Below are positions 11,653 through 23,370 of a stretch of DNA of 64,000 nucleotides, one piece after another. Origin of the DNA: Deroplatys truncata (taxonomy: Eukaryota; Arthropoda; Insecta; Mantodea; Mantidae); NCBI GenBank assembly GCA_030765065.1, contig CM060988.1, positions 174,943,065 to 175,007,064 of the forward strand, read 5' to 3'. The position numbers and the translations under genes were made by a program. Position 1 is the first letter of the stretch, and the number at the start of each line of letters is the position of its first letter. A model generated the notes under the pieces. That model worked only from the letters and a program-made list of their open reading frames with translations, was not told where the DNA came from and did not search any database.

Positions 11653-11658
11653 TTTATT
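11653..11658 (-). terminator. poly(A) signal of the cuticle-type gene
   Basis: AATAAA on the minus strand, 80 nt downstream of the TAG stop codon (11738-11740). This gives a short 3' UTR ending near 11635. Confidence 0.7.
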
Positions 11659-11737
11659 TGAGCCAGAAGTTACAACTAATGATAGTGTTAGGCAATAAGT
11701 TAAACCTGAGAACTAAAGATGAATATGATAGATGATT

Positions 11738-12493
11738 CTAATGATGTCCTCCAAAAGATTCGAAACCAAAGCTGTCATCACCACCGTGGCTGTAGAAGTC
11801 GCCCAGGTTGTAGTCATGGCTGTAGTCATGGCTGCCCACGTGACTGTCGACGTACACAGGTACGGGACTCTTGAAGACGACAGGCTGAGGCACAGGGACA
11901 GGTTTAGGGACGGGGATAGCGACAGGGACGGGCTTGGGAACATGGACCGGGTGGGGAACGGGGTACGGTACCTTGTATGGCACCTTGACAGGGTAAGGGA
12001 CGACCTTCTCTACAGGGACTGGGATCTTCTGCTCAACAGGGACGGGGTAGGGCTGAGGTACAGCGACTGGGTAGTGCTTAATCACGGGAACAGGGACAGG
12101 TTGTGGCACGGGGTATGGGACTTTCTTCTCGACGTGGACGGGGTATGGCTGGGGAATTGGCACCTGGACCTCTTTGTTGATGATGATGCTGGTGATGCGA
12201 GTGTTGGGCGATGACGCGCCTCCGACGCCCAGGAGCCCCAGGCTCTGAGCCCCTCCCAGCTCGTAGTTGCTGTGCTGGTAGTCGCCGGCGTAGCCCCCAG
12301 CGTGGCCAACAGAGGGAGCGATAGTAACGTGTTCTCCTGAACTGTGCAAGATCTCGGAGATACCTCGCTTGTCAGTCTGTTTGTCTACAGCAGCAGCCGT
12401 GTTCTTTTTGTCCTCTTTGGTCACCTTCTTCTTCGAGACCTCCTCCTTGGCGCACAGGCTACAGGTGACGCATAGCAGCACCAAGCCCAATAT
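11738..12493 (-). CDS. secreted proline/valine-rich cuticle-type protein, exon 2 (residues 5-255)
   Basis: Exon 2 opens after the acceptor CCATTTTCCAG and reads ILGLVLLCVTCSLCA|KEE. Joined to MKLV from exon 1 it gives a standard signal peptide of about 19 residues. Next come a Lys-rich region (about 20-47, ending in a possible dibasic site DKR), a Gly-rich segment (65-100), and a long low-complexity domain (about 114-222) of PVPVP, PYPV and VEKKVPYPV repeats. A His/Gly/Asp/Tyr-rich tail (DYSHDYN...FGGHH) ends at TAG. Such secreted PV-repeat proteins are typical of insect cuticle or apical extracellular matrix, comparable in style to the Drosophila Vajk group; no chitin-binding R&R motif is present. 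The frame is intact over 251 codons. GC content is higher than in the surroundings, and the opposite strand is open only as a shadow of the repeat. Function is inferred from composition. Confidence 0.9.
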   Translation of the reverse strand: MLGLVLLCVTCSLCAKEEVSKKKVTKEDKKNTAAAVDKQTDKRGISEILHSSGEHVTIAPSVGHAGGYAGDYQHSNYELGGAQSLGLLGVGGASSPNTRITSIIINKEVQVPIPQPYPVHVEKKVPYPVPQPVPVPVIKHYPVAVPQPYPVPVEQKIPVPVEKVVPYPVKVPYKVPYPVPHPVHVPKPVPVAIPVPKPVPVPQPVVFKSPVPVYVDSHVGSHDYSHDYNLGDFYSHGGDDSFGFESFGGHH

Positions 12494-12552
12494 CTGGAAA
12501 ATGGGGTATAATGTTAAGCAACGCTGGACTTGACCACATTTTTCTCTTCAAC

Positions 12553-13594
12553 ACAAGTTAATCGAGATAAACATTTGCAGAAACTTATTGCTAATTTTAT
12601 TTTTTATTTTTTAATAGTTCCATTTATACCCCGGCTTTAACTGTATTGGTCTTATCGGCGGCCTTTCCTTTGGAACTTATTGGCAATGGTGAACTTCTTG
12701 TGCTTTGGTTTTTAATCATTATATCATACACACATTCACACTCTCATTCACACCTCCAGACTCTAGGGAGGATAAGGGATAGTCTTGGCTAGAGAAAAGT
12801 TCCAACCTCCCAGCCGGGAATCCAACCCGGGACCCCTAGCACAACAGAGAAGTGCTCTACCGAATGAGCTACGGGACCAGCCTAATTTTCTTGTAGGTGC
12901 AAGGGGAATATGGTAGGCTTTAAGCGATAGTCAAATATTTTAAAAGCTGGATGCTATGTGGAGTATTCCATTCTCTTTGCATTACCAAGACAAAAAAAAT
13001 TGATAACGAATTTGAAAAAAGTATAAGTATTGGAAAATTTAAGGGAATAACAAGCAATATCTCGAAAATGGTTCACTTAACAAAAAAATGTATATGACAT
13101 AAATTGTGTATTTTAACGCGATCTACAATTTTTGTCTAGTAAAATTTTGTCTATCTCTTATGGTTTAGCAGTAATGCAAAAGTCGTTCACGATGAAGAAT
13201 ACTTTTGGAGACATTCCCAGAAAATTCAAGATATACATTTTATTTGTCATCAAAATATCTGAAACATATGATATTTTAATCAAAATCGTTAGAGCCATTT
13301 TTGAGAAAATTAATTTTCGAAAAATATTCCATGTAAAGGGTAATCTGGGGTGGAGGGATTTTCTTGAAAACCTTCGTGTCGCGTCTCTAGAAGATACTGA
13401 ACCTAAATACCAAGTTTGGTGTTTATCCGACTGTTCGTTTCTGAGTTATGCTGTTCACAGACACACACACAGACGTGTTTCCAAAAATGCTTTTTTTTGG
13501 ATTCAGGGGTCTCAAAACATGCATCTCGGTATCGAATTTTTGGGTGGAATACAACACTTCCCCTACTTACTATACGTAGTAGAGAAAGTAAAAA
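12553..13594 (+). mobile_element. Rep900 copy interrupted by a SINE
   Basis: The left part (12553-12598) and right part (12882-13594, ending GTAGTAGAGAAAGTAAAAA) are continuous with the consensus once the SINE at 12599-12881 is removed. The extreme 5' end is missing. Confidence 0.8.
12599..12881 (-). mobile_element. SINE family C, tRNA-Lys-like head (283 bp)
   Basis: On the minus strand the head reads GTCCCGTAGCTCATTCGGTA, then GAGCAC, and the B box is GGTCCCGGGTTGGATTCC, close to a lysine tRNA. The anticodon stem does not pair, so it is not a functional tRNA. A 190-bp body and an A/T tail follow. The 8-bp duplication CTAATTTT (12591-12598 and 12882-12889) shows it inserted into Rep900. Confidence 0.9.
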
Positions 13595-14160
13595 TGTTTG
13601 CTAGATGCTAGATGTAGGTAGATGGCATAGCACTCGCTATTACGATCTATTTTTCATGTTTTACTATTGTTTTAGACTTAAGGTGGAACTTTGGAGAATG
13701 CTATTAAGTTTCCAATCCGGTATTTATCTTGGCGACTGAGGGAAACCACATAAAACTTCAGTCAGATTGGTCGACCCATGAGAATGTGGACCACAGACGT
13801 TGCCGCCTGAGACATCCCGCTCAAGCAACAGCTTTTTGGAAATCTCCACGAGCTGACTGCGAGAGTGAGAAAGGCGATGCTTTGTCCTTGAGAAGGGAAC
13901 TATGGCACCTGTTGTCTGTTACATGTCTAGATTCAGGGTAAGTCAACCCAAGATTGCATCACCTGCAGAACTGGATCACCAAGAAATTAATTCCGATTGA
14001 GGTCGTTGCTATATATTGCGTCACAACGCCTTTCACATCCAGCTACCGTATACATGACATATTAAGTTTCATATATACGGTTCGCACTTTATAAGGTTCG
14101 AGTAAACGTGATTTTTCAACAAAATGGGAATTTATGTTTCCCAGTGGCACAAATAAAAAA

Positions 14161-14945
14161 AAATTCTGGTATAATAATTCTCATGACTTTCTCTGCCCTC
14201 TATGTTTATTATAAGGTATACAAACTATTCCTAATAAAGCTCATTTTTCTATCAACTTCATTTTAATCCAAATAATCCTTTGTAAAAATAGCTACATTAC
14301 ACATTTCGTTATGAATACAAAGGGAACAGCGATAGTCAAATGTTTAACAACTGGACGCTATATGCTGGCCTTAAAATTCCATACTGTTTCCATGACATCG
14401 CGAGAAACAACCGAAAATCGATGGGACTAAAAGAATGACAAGTATTGAACAATCTCAGAAACGGCTTATGCCACAGAAAAACTTATTTTAAGTAATTTGT
14501 TCTTTTTAGGAGAGATCTACATTTCTGTATGGTACATTTTCCTCTATCGTCAACATTTACCAGATATAAAAGGTTATACAAAGTTCCTTCCGAATGGTGG
14601 ATTTCACAGGCTATTCCCAGAAAATCCAATATATATATATATTTTATTTGCCATGTAAATATCTTTAATATATGATATTTTCATCAAAATCGTTATACCC
14701 ATTTAAAAAAAATTCGGAAAAACTTCCATGTAAAGAGTAGTTGTAGATGGGAGGATTTCCTTGAAAACCTTTATGACGCATCTTTGGAAGCTATGAACTT
14801 AAATGTTTGGTATTTATTCGCCTTTTCGCTTTTGAGTTATGCTGTTCACAGACACAGAGACATACACACAGGACATGTATCCAACAATGCATTTTTTTAT
14901 TCAGGAAGCCTCAAAACATGTATTTTGTATTGAGTGGATCGATTT
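14161..14945 (+). mobile_element. Rep900, second subfamily
   Basis: Shares the Rep900 frame (ATGACTTTCTCTGCCC at the left, TGAGTTATGCTGTTCACAG inside) but has its own block, AACAACTGGACGCTATATGC, near the left third. The same block recurs at about 28720, 28785 and 38975. The far right end is missing. Confidence 0.7.
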
Positions 14946-15191
14946 TCAGTTGTTTCTCGCAATTGTATGGAAACAGTATGGAATTTTAAGGCCAGCACAT
15001 AGCGTCCAGTTGGCTATCTCTCTTCCCTTTGTGTCTATAACGAAATATGTAATGTAGTTATTTCTGCAAAAGGTTTATTTGGATTAAAATTTAGTAGATA
15101 GAAAAATAAGCTTTAGTAAGAATAACTTGTATACCCGCTAATAAAGATAGAGGGTAGAGAAAGCCATGTGTATGTACCAAAACAGATTTTT
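14946..15191 (-). mobile_element. Rep900 second-subfamily 5' piece, inverted against its neighbour
   Basis: Contains the reverse complement of the block at 14340-14400 (GCACATAGCGTCCAGTT) and ends at GTAGAGAAAGCCATGTG. With 14161-14945 it forms an inverted pair. Confidence 0.7.
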
Positions 15192-15937
15192 AAAAAAAGC
15201 TGATGTGTTACAGTCACATGACTTTCTCTGCTCTTGTACAAACTATTTTTACAAACGCTTATTCTCCATCTACTTCATGTTAATCGAGATGTTAATCTTA
15301 TTGCTAATTTTCATGTAGATGCAAGGGGAATTGCTAGGCTTTAAGCGATAATCAAATATTTTAAGAGCTGGTTGCTATGTGGAGCATTCCATTCTTTTGG
15401 CATTACCAGAACAAACAAAAAAATGAATAACGAATTCCCATTTGAGAAAAAGTATAAGTATTGGAAAATTTAAGGGAATAACAAGCAATATCTCGAAAAT
15501 GTGTATTTTAACGCGATCTACATCTTTTGTGTAGTAAAATTTTGTCTATCTCTTATGGTTTACCAGTTATACAAAAGTCGTTCACAATGAAGAATACTTT
15601 TGGAGACATTCCCAGAAAATTCGAGATATACATTTCATTTGTCATGAAAATATCTTAAACAATGATATTTTAATCAAAATCGTTAGAGCCATTTTTGAGA
15701 AAATTAAAATTTTCGAAAAATGTTCCATGTAAAGGGTAATCTGGGGTGGGGGGATTTTCTTGAAAACTTTCGTGTCGCATCTCTGGAAGATACTGAACCT
15801 AAATACCAAGTTTGGTGTTTATCCGACTGTTCGTTTCTGAGTTATGCTGTTCACAGACACACACACGGACATGTTTCCAAGTTTTTGGGTGGAATACAAT
15901 ACTTCCCCTACTTACTATACGTAGTAGAGAAAGTAAA
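15192..15937 (+). mobile_element. Rep900 copy, internally deleted
   Basis: Both ends are present (GCTGATGTGTTACAGTC; GTAGTAGAGAAAGTAAAAA). The block GTTCACTCAACAAAAAA is missing, as is the piece between GGACATGTTTCCA and TTTTTGGGTGGAATAC. Confidence 0.8.
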
Positions 15938-15939
15938 AA

Positions 15940-16225
15940 TATGCTTTAGTAAGAATAGTTTCTGTACCCACTGATAAGGAATAGGTCATGTAAACGTAAC
16001 AAATCAGATCTTTTTTAAAATGCAAAGTCATCATTGTTTTGTTTCTCGTGTTGTCATGTAATCATTAAACATCTATCACCCACAACGAAATGTGCAATGT
16101 AAGTATTTCTGCAAACGTTTATCTCAGTTAACATGAAGCAGATAGAAAACTAAGCTTTCGTAAGAATAGTTTGTGGAGAAGAGATAAAAATATAGAGAAA
16201 GTCGTGTGAATGTAACACATAAGAT
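15940..16225 (-). mobile_element. two Rep900 5'-end fragments
   Basis: 15940-16015 and 16078-16225 each resemble the inverted left end (AAGCTTTCGTAAGAATAGTTTG, GAGAAAGTCGTGTGAATG, ACACATAAGAT), separated by unrelated sequence. Confidence 0.55.
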
Positions 16226-16367
16226 TTATTTATGAATAGTCTATGGAGTGCTTTTCAATCTCACTGGATTTTGTATAACTTGGGAAACCGTTCGAGATAA
16301 TTTGATGGAACGTGTTCGAGTTTGAATGAGCTCGGTAAGACTTATCTTTGATGTTAAGTAGGCACAT

Positions 16368-16648
16368 ACGAGCGAGGTGGCGTAGGCAGTAGCGCGGTGA
16401 CTCGCATTCGGGAGGTCGTGGGTTCGATTTTCGCGGCCGACCTTCCTGACCCATGGGTCGCTAGGCGAATACTGGCAAGGTTCATTACATTCCCGGAATT
16501 TCTAATCCCTCCATTTCACTTCACCTTACATCTGTTTGGTTGTTTCAGGGATGCAAGTATCGATGTTACATGGCAGGGGAAAAGGATAATGTCTGTACCA
16601 CTTCGTGTGGGCGGCCAAGGAAGCAACAACACTCGCCGGTTGCAATGA
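16368..16648 (+). mobile_element. SINE family A
   Basis: A-box-like GCGAGGTGGCGTAGGCAG and B box GGTCGTGGGTTCGATTTTC, followed by the family body with CCCATGGGTCGCTAGGCGAA. A CTTCAC-rich linker and an unrelated-looking tail to about 16648 complete it. Confidence 0.75.
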
Positions 16649-16679
16649 AAGAATTCGTTTCTCATTCTTATTTAATCGT

Positions 16680-17000
16680 CTTACCCCCTCGTACGTAGGG
16701 CTTAAACCCCTAGGACTTACTACGTGCACGGGGTCAGAGACCTGGCGAAGAGCAGACGAACACTGAGTCAGAGAGAATGAAGGGGTATCGGGCCGTACCA
16801 GGGAAGGAAGAAGACGATAGGAAATGAAGACGAAATTGATGAAAGGAAAGTTGGTGATGGAGCAACTGGTGGAATGAACGGCGGGGGAAACCGGAGAACC
16901 CGGAGAAAACCCGCCCAGACGCCGCTTCGTCCACGTGCGAGTCCCTGGAATCGAACCCGCGCCGCCTAAAGAAACACAAAGGACCAACTGACACATGAAC
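16680..17000 (-). mobile_element. SINE family D
   Basis: On the minus strand GTCAGTTGGTCC (A-box-like) is followed by GGCGCGGGTTCGATTCC (B box), then GGGCGGGTTTTCTCCGGG and a CT-rich body. It differs from families A-C in the body and ends near 16680. Confidence 0.65.
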
Positions 17001-17226
17001 ACCCCCTAACTAAAAGTCAAGTCACTCTGAGTAACCATTGCAAAGTAACCCTTACAATAAAACATATATTTGAATGCAAAACTTCACAACCTTATAGACT
17101 AAAACACAAAGCTCCTCCAGGCCAAAAGGAAGCATTGAATGACTCTACAGTTGTTTTCAACACTATTACATTTATCCGTACAATTAAATTACCAATACCA
17201 TTGTGAGTTTTTCCTAATGTATTATA

Positions 17227-18550
17227 CAGGGTGATTTATGAGGAACTGACACATTTCTTTCTTTACTTATTCTGTTCAAAATTCACTCAATGCCCCAATT
17301 TTAGCACCAAATTAAGCAGAATGTTCTGGAGTTTCGAGTGTCTGTCACTAAATGGGCAGATGTTCATGTTTTATTCGTAATTATTAGTTTTATTGTCGGC
17401 AATTGTTTTTGAGATTTTGTTCTAGACAACATGAAAATGGAGTACACATTAAATGAAAGACTCTTCCTTGTAAAGCAATACTGGATTACAAATTCAATTA
17501 TAGCTACTCAAAGGGCATACCAGAGAGAATTTGTTGTTCGGAATCCTCCTCAAAGAAACACAATACTGGGACTGGTATACAAATTGGAAACAACTGGATC
17601 TCTGGTGAGTGAAAAAGGCAAAACTCGTTCATCTAGGCTTCCTACGGTTGTTGTTGACTAAGAGCATGACTGGATCAGTCGCCCCAAAAGTCATTAAGCC
17701 TGTTGTCGCAGGAGACATGGTACAGGTACTCAATGTGTCAGAGAGCTGTGTAAAGTGCAGGCCTAAAGCCATATAGGATTACGGTTGTCTATCAGTTACC
17801 GGAACCAGATAAGGATAGACCTAGACTGAATTATTATCGTTGGTTTCAGGCGTTCACTGCGCAAAATCCTGCCTTTTGTCCATCACATGGTTCACAGATG
17901 AAGCATGGTTCCATTTATCTGGCTACGTGAACTCAAATAACTCGCGCTATTGGGCCAGCGAAAATCCACGTTATTCATGAAGCACCTATGCTCAAAATCG
18001 AAGTTTGGTGCGCAATATCCGCACAATGGGACCAATTTTTTTTTAAACAATGTGAACATTGCAGAGTACCGTCGGATTTTCATAGAGTTTGCTGAGCAAC
18101 TAGACGATGTACAGCTGAGTCAAGGATATTTTCAGCAGGATGGTGCTACATGCCATACATCAAATGAATCCATGGCACTAATTGCAAGTTTCTTTGACGA
18201 CCGGATAATTTCCAAGAACCTGTGGCCACCGAGATCTCCGGATTTGACATCGCCGGACTTCTTTCTATGGGGTTACTTAAAAGACAAGGTTTATGTCACA
18301 CGTCTCCAGACATTAGACGATCTGAAACACAGCATTACACAGGAAGTTCAAGCTATTGACAACAGAGTCCTCCAACGAGTGGCCAGTAACATGGAACGAC
18401 ATGTTGAGTTGTGCCTTATGCAGGATGGAGGACATTTTCAACATTTGCTATAGAGGTAAATAATCTCCCAAAATTCCTCTGCATTTCAGGTATAATAAGT
18501 TGTCGCTAGCATAACTCGTTTTGTAACAATTCTTCATAAACTTTTCTACC
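17227..18550 (+). mobile_element. mariner-like transposon, about 1.3 kb, decayed
   Basis: The left inverted repeat CAGGGTGATTTATGAGGAAC is preceded by TA. The right end, near 18525-18550, carries a weaker inverted match (TTCTTCATAAA then CTACC). The transposase remnant lies between them. Confidence 0.75.
17431..18453 (+). pseudogene. mariner-like transposase with DUF4817-type N-terminus
   Basis: The N-terminus MKMEYTLNERLFLVKQYW (helix-turn-helix, 17431-17661) is intact up to a stop. The first catalytic aspartate appears in WFTDEAWFHLSGYVNS (about 17890-17940), the second in GYFQQDGATCHTSN, the third in LWPPRSPDLTSPDFFLWG. The C-terminus LCLMQDGGHFQHLL is whole. At least one stop and two frame changes separate the parts (after LPTVVVD, near 17980 and near 18045), so it is inactive. 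The family is widespread in insects and cuts and pastes at TA dinucleotides. Confidence 0.85.
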
Positions 18551-18813
18551 GTCCTTTGTTTGTAAAACCATTGTTGTTTTAAATTGCGAAGATTTTAACG
18601 TAAGACTTCTTTCATTATATGTAACTATGTACCATTGTTTTTATATTTTAAAGTACTGTTGTAATACTACTGTAATGTACATAATATCAATACTGGCTAG
18701 TGCTTAAAATATTATTGTTCGTTTGTTATTTCCAACACCGAAAGGCAATGCAACATGTGTATTTACATGGTCGATCATGACCAACTTGTTCATGCGACTT
18801 AAAACAAATAAAT

Positions 18814-19716
18814 TAAAAAAAATCTGATGTGTTACACTCACATGACTTTCTCTACTCTTGTACAATCTAATTTTACAAACGCCTATTCTCCATATGCTTC
18901 ATGTTAATCGAGATATCGAGATGTCAATCTTATTGGTAATTTTCTTGTAGATGCAAGGGGAATATGGTAGCTTTTAAGCGATAGTCAAATATTTTAACGC
19001 TGGTTGCTATGTGGCGAATTCCATTCTCTTTGCATGTTCAGGACATAAAAAAAATGAATAACGAATTTGAGAAAAAGTATAAGTATTGGAAAATTTAAGG
19101 AAATAACAAGCAATATCTCGAAAACGGTTCACTCAACAAAAGAAACGTATATGACATAAGTTGTGTATTTTAACGCGATCTACATTTTTTGTGTAGTAAA
19201 ATTTTGTCTATCTCTTATGGTTTACCAGTTATGCAAAAGTCGTTCACAATGAAGAATATTTTTGGAGACATTCCCAGAAAATTCGAGATATACATTTTAT
19301 TTGTCATGACAATATCTTAAACATATGATATTTTAATCAAAATCGTTAGAGCCGTTTTTGAGAAAATTAAAATTTTCGAAAAATGTTCCATGTAAAGGGT
19401 AGTCTGGGGTGGAGGGATTTTCTTGAAAACCTTCGTGTCGCATCTCTGGAAGATACTGAACCTAAATACCAAGTTTGGTGTTTATCCGACTGTTCGTTTT
19501 TAAGTTATGCTGTTCACAGACACACAGACACACAGACAGACAGACACACAGACACACAGACACACAGACAGACACACACACGGACATGTTTCCAAAAATG
19601 CTTTTTTTGGATTCAGTGATTCTCAAAACATGTATTTCCGGTGAAATCTCGGTATCGAATTTTTGGGTGGAATGCAATACTTCCCCTACTTACTATACGT
19701 AGTAGAGAAAGTAAAA
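18814..19716 (+). mobile_element. Rep900 copy, complete
   Basis: Both ends are present. The ACAGACACACAG microsatellite is expanded to about 80 bp at 19510-19590. Confidence 0.85.
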
Positions 19717-20060
19717 AGAAAATGCGTACATTTGCATGACACGAGGGCAGTTCCGAAACTTCTCGAGCTGATACACAGATGGTGCTGGCAGCATCAAATA
19801 GCAAGGATAGTTCTCGAGTACTGTTCTTTAGATGGCGACACATGCAATTATAAACAGGTGCTTTCATTTTCTTTGGTTGTTATATAGCTTCAAAACAAAC
19901 AAATTGAGGTTTCTTACGAAAATAGATAAAAACAAATGGCGTACAGTATTAATACTTATATTAAAGATAAAAGTTTCATCCACTTCTTGTTAATTGAGAT
20001 AAACTTTCATTACGCATTTACACTTTTCATTATAGGTGTAAGAAGGTTACAGGGAAGTCA

Positions 20061-20162
20061 TTTTCATTTCTCTACTACGTATAGTAAGTAGGGGAAGTAT
20101 TGCATTCCACCCAAAAATTCGATACCGAGATTTCACCAGAAATACATGTTTTGAGACCCCTG
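20061..20162 (-). mobile_element. Rep900 3'-end fragment
   Basis: TTTCTCTACTACGTATAGTAAGTAGGG through TGTTTTGAGACCCCTGAAT, then it abuts the 5' end of the next copy. Confidence 0.7.
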
Positions 20163-21009
20163 AATAAAAAAATCTGATGTGTTACACTCATATGACTTTC
20201 TCTATCTTGTACAAACTATTTTTCCAAACGTTTATTCTCCATATGCTTCATGTTAATCGAGATATCGAGATGTTAATCTTATTGCTAATTTTCTTGTAGG
20301 TGCAAGGGGAATATGGTAGGCTTTAAGCGTTAGTCAAATATTTTAAGAGTTGCTATATGGAGTATTCCATTCTCTTTGCATTACCAGGGCAAAAAAATTT
20401 TAATATCGAATTTGAGAAAAAGTATAAGTATTGGAAAATTTAGGGGAATAACAAGCAATATCTCGAAAATGGTTCACTCAACAAAAAAAATGTATATGAC
20501 ATAAATTGTGTATTTTAATGCGATCTACATTTTTGTGTAGTAAAAGCTGTCTATCTCTTATAGTTTACCAGTTATGCAAAAGTCGTTCACAATGAAGAAC
20601 ATTTTTGGAGACATTCCCAGAAAATTCGAGATATACATTTAATTTGTCATGAAAATATCTTAAACATATGATACTTTAATCAAAATCGTTAGAGCTATTT
20701 TTGAGAAAATTTAAATGTTCGAAAAATCTTCCATGTAAAGGGTAATCTGGGATGGGGGGATTTTCTTGAAAACCTTCGTGTCGCATCTCTGGAAGATACT
20801 GAACCTAAATATCAAGTTTGGTGTTTATCCGACTCTTCGTTTCTGAGTTATGTTGTTCACAGACACACACACGGACATATTTCCAAAAATTCTTTTTTTG
20901 GATTCAGGAGGTCTCAAAACTTGTATTTCCGGTGAAATCTCGGTATCGAATTTTTGGGTGGAATGCAATACTTCCCCTACTTACTATACGTAGTAGAGAA
21001 AGTAAAAAA
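20163..21009 (+). mobile_element. Rep900 copy, complete
   Basis: AATCTGATGTGTTACACTC to GTAGTAGAGAAAGTAAAAAA; directly joined to other copies on both sides. Confidence 0.85.
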
Positions 21010-21682
21010 TCCCTTTTAGAAAAAGGTCCGTGGGTATGTATGTGTGTATCTGTGAACAACATAACTCAAAAATCAAACGTCGGGTAAATACCAAACTTGG
21101 TATTTAGGTTCAGTATCTTTAAAAGATGCGACACGAAGCTTTTCAAGAAAATTCCCCACCCAGACAACCCTTTACATTTCTAAAATTTTTATTTTTTCAA
21201 AAAATGGCTCTAACGAATTTGTTTAAAATATCATATGTTTAAGATATTTTTATGACAAATGAAATGTATATTTTGAATTTTCTGGGAATGTCCCCAAAAG
21301 TCCTCTTCTTTCTGAATGACCTTTGCATAACCGGTGAACCGTTTAAGAGATGGACAAAATTGTGCTACACAAAAAAAGTAAATCTCGTTAAAACACAGTT
21401 TATGTCACATACTTTTTTCTCAAATGGGAATTCGTTATTCCTTTTTTTTTGTCTGGACATACAAAGAGAATAGAATACTCCACATAGCAACCAGCTCTTA
21501 AAACATTTGACTATCGCTCTAAGCCTACCAATTCCCCTTGCACCTATAAGAAAATTAGCAATAAGATAGTTTCTGCAAATGTTTAACTAGATTAGCATAA
21601 AGTAGATGGAGAATGAGGGTTTGTAAAAATAGTTTGTACAATAGTAGAGAAAGTTATGTGAGTGCAACACATCAGATTTTTT
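21010..21682 (-). mobile_element. Rep900 copy, 3'-truncated
   Basis: Starts inside the repeat at GAAAAAGGTCCGTGGGTATG and runs to CACATCAGATTTTTT. The left-end block with the GTATTCCACCC region is absent. Confidence 0.75.
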
Positions 21683-21689
21683 AAATTAG

Positions 21690-21740
21690 TGGATTGCTAT
21701 GTGATGTCTTTGAAATGCCATGCTCTTTGCACGACCACGA

Positions 21741-21801
<61 letters not shown>

Positions 21802-22219
21802 AATATTTAATAAGTACTTAAGTATCTCAGAAATGGACAATGCTATACAAAGTTGTGGCGTGTTTTAACAGATCTACATTATTTGTCTAGTAAGATTTTG
21901 TTCATCTCTCACGGTTTACCAGTTATACAAAAGTCATTCAGAATGAAGAGGACTACACAGGATATTACTAGAAAATTGAAGGTATACATTTCATCTGTCA
22001 TGCAAGTATCTTAAAGCATGGTATTCTAATAAACATAAAAATTAACGAAATATTTTTCCACGTAAAGGGTAGATTGGGGTGGGGCATTTTCTTGAAAATC
22101 CTTGTGTTACATCCTTGGATGACGCTGGGTTTAAATACTTAAAAGTACGTAACCGACTTTTCGCTTCTGAGTTACACTGTTCTCTCACACATGCGGGCGC
22201 GGACCTCTTCATGAACACG
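21690..22219 (+). mobile_element. divergent Rep900 copy carrying a GAAA microsatellite
   Basis: The middle and right parts are recognisable (GTTTACCAGTTATACAAAAG, GTAAAGGGTAGATTGGGGTG). The stretch normally reading ATGAATAACGAA is replaced by a GAAA array. Confidence 0.65.
21742..21801. repeat. (GAAA)n microsatellite
   Basis: About 15 tandem GAAA units, apparently grown inside a Rep900 copy. Confidence 0.95.
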
Positions 22220-23066
22220 TTTTACTCCCTCTACCACGTACCTAATAGGTAGAGAAAGTATTGCATTCCACCCAAAAATTCGATACCGAGATTTCACCGG
22301 AAATATATGCTTTGCGGCGTCCTGAATAACCCCCCCAAATGTTTTATAAGAAAAGGTCCGCGTGCGTGTCTGTCTATGAACAGCATAACCCCAAAACGAA
22401 AAGCCGGATTGAACACCAAACTTGATATTTGAGTTCACTACCTTCCACAGATGCGACACGAAGATTTTCAAGAAAATCCCCTACCGCAAACTACTCTTTA
22501 TATGGAACATTTTCGAAATTTTCGATTTTCTAAAAAAATGGCTCGAACCATTTTGATTATACCATATATTAAAAATATTTATATGACAAATAGAATGTAT
22601 ATCTTGAATTTTCTGGGAATAGCCTTTGAAGACCTCTTCACTCGGAAGGAATTTTGTATAACCTTGTATAACTGGTAAACGTTAAGCGATAGACGAAACT
22701 GTACTACACAGAAAATGTAGATCTCTTTAAAACACAATTTATTTCCAGTAATTTTTTTGCCATCAGCCACTTCCGAGATATTCGTTATTAATGGTTCGAA
22801 TTGCTTTTAAAGCTATGTCAACATTTAATGTTTCTCGCGATGTGATGGAAACAGTATGGAATTTTAAGACCAGCACATAGCGTCCAGTTCTTAAAAATTT
22901 GTTCTCTTTGTATCTATAACGAAATGTGTAATGTAGCTATTTCTGCAAAGGTTTATTTGGATTAAAATGAAGTAGATATAAAAATAAGCTTTAGTAAGAG
23001 TAGTTTGTATACCTACTAATAAACGATAGAAGGTACAGAAAGTCATGTGAATGAATCACAGATTTT
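22220..23066 (-). mobile_element. Rep900 copy, complete, second subfamily at its 5' end
   Basis: Opens TTTACTCCCTCTACCACG and closes with AAAGTCATGTGAATGAATC, then ACAGATTTT. The block GCACATAGCGTCCAGTT marks the second subfamily. Confidence 0.75.
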
Positions 23067-23192
23067 AAGGGGGATTTAGGAAGTCTCAAAACCTGTATTT
23101 GCGCTAAAATCTGGGTATCGATATATTTTGTTGAATCCAATACTTCATCATTTTTACTATACCTATATAAGTAGTAGACAAACTTAAAAAAA
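23067..23192 (+). mobile_element. Rep900 3'-end fragment
   Basis: GGGGGATTTAGGAAGTCTC through AAGTAGTAGACAAACTTAAA. Confidence 0.55.
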
Positions 23193-23370
23193 TAATTAAA
23201 TAAAAAAAAGGATTGGATTTCGCTTTGGTAGATTCTTCACCACCTTTTTCTACGGTGAAGAAATGGGGCGTGGGGTTCAAATGTAGACATTTTTCTCAGT
23301 TTGATGTGGAAAATGAAAAAGTCCGGTAGCCGCTATGGCTAAAGTAAACATCACAAAAATCTAAAATGTT

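Noticed and set aside
11732-12214. 160-codon open frame on the plus strand opposite the cuticle-type gene
   Set aside because: It is the antisense shadow of the PV-repeat; Asp/Arg-rich with no start context, and the minus strand has the signal peptide, splice sites and poly(A) signal.
12808-12881. tRNA-Lys gene
   Set aside because: A and B boxes are good but the anticodon stem and part of the acceptor stem do not pair, and it is the head of a 283-bp SINE with a target duplication.
19733-19860. mariner 5' end at ACGAGGGCAGTTCCG
   Set aside because: The opening resembles a mariner end, but no partner end or transposase follows.
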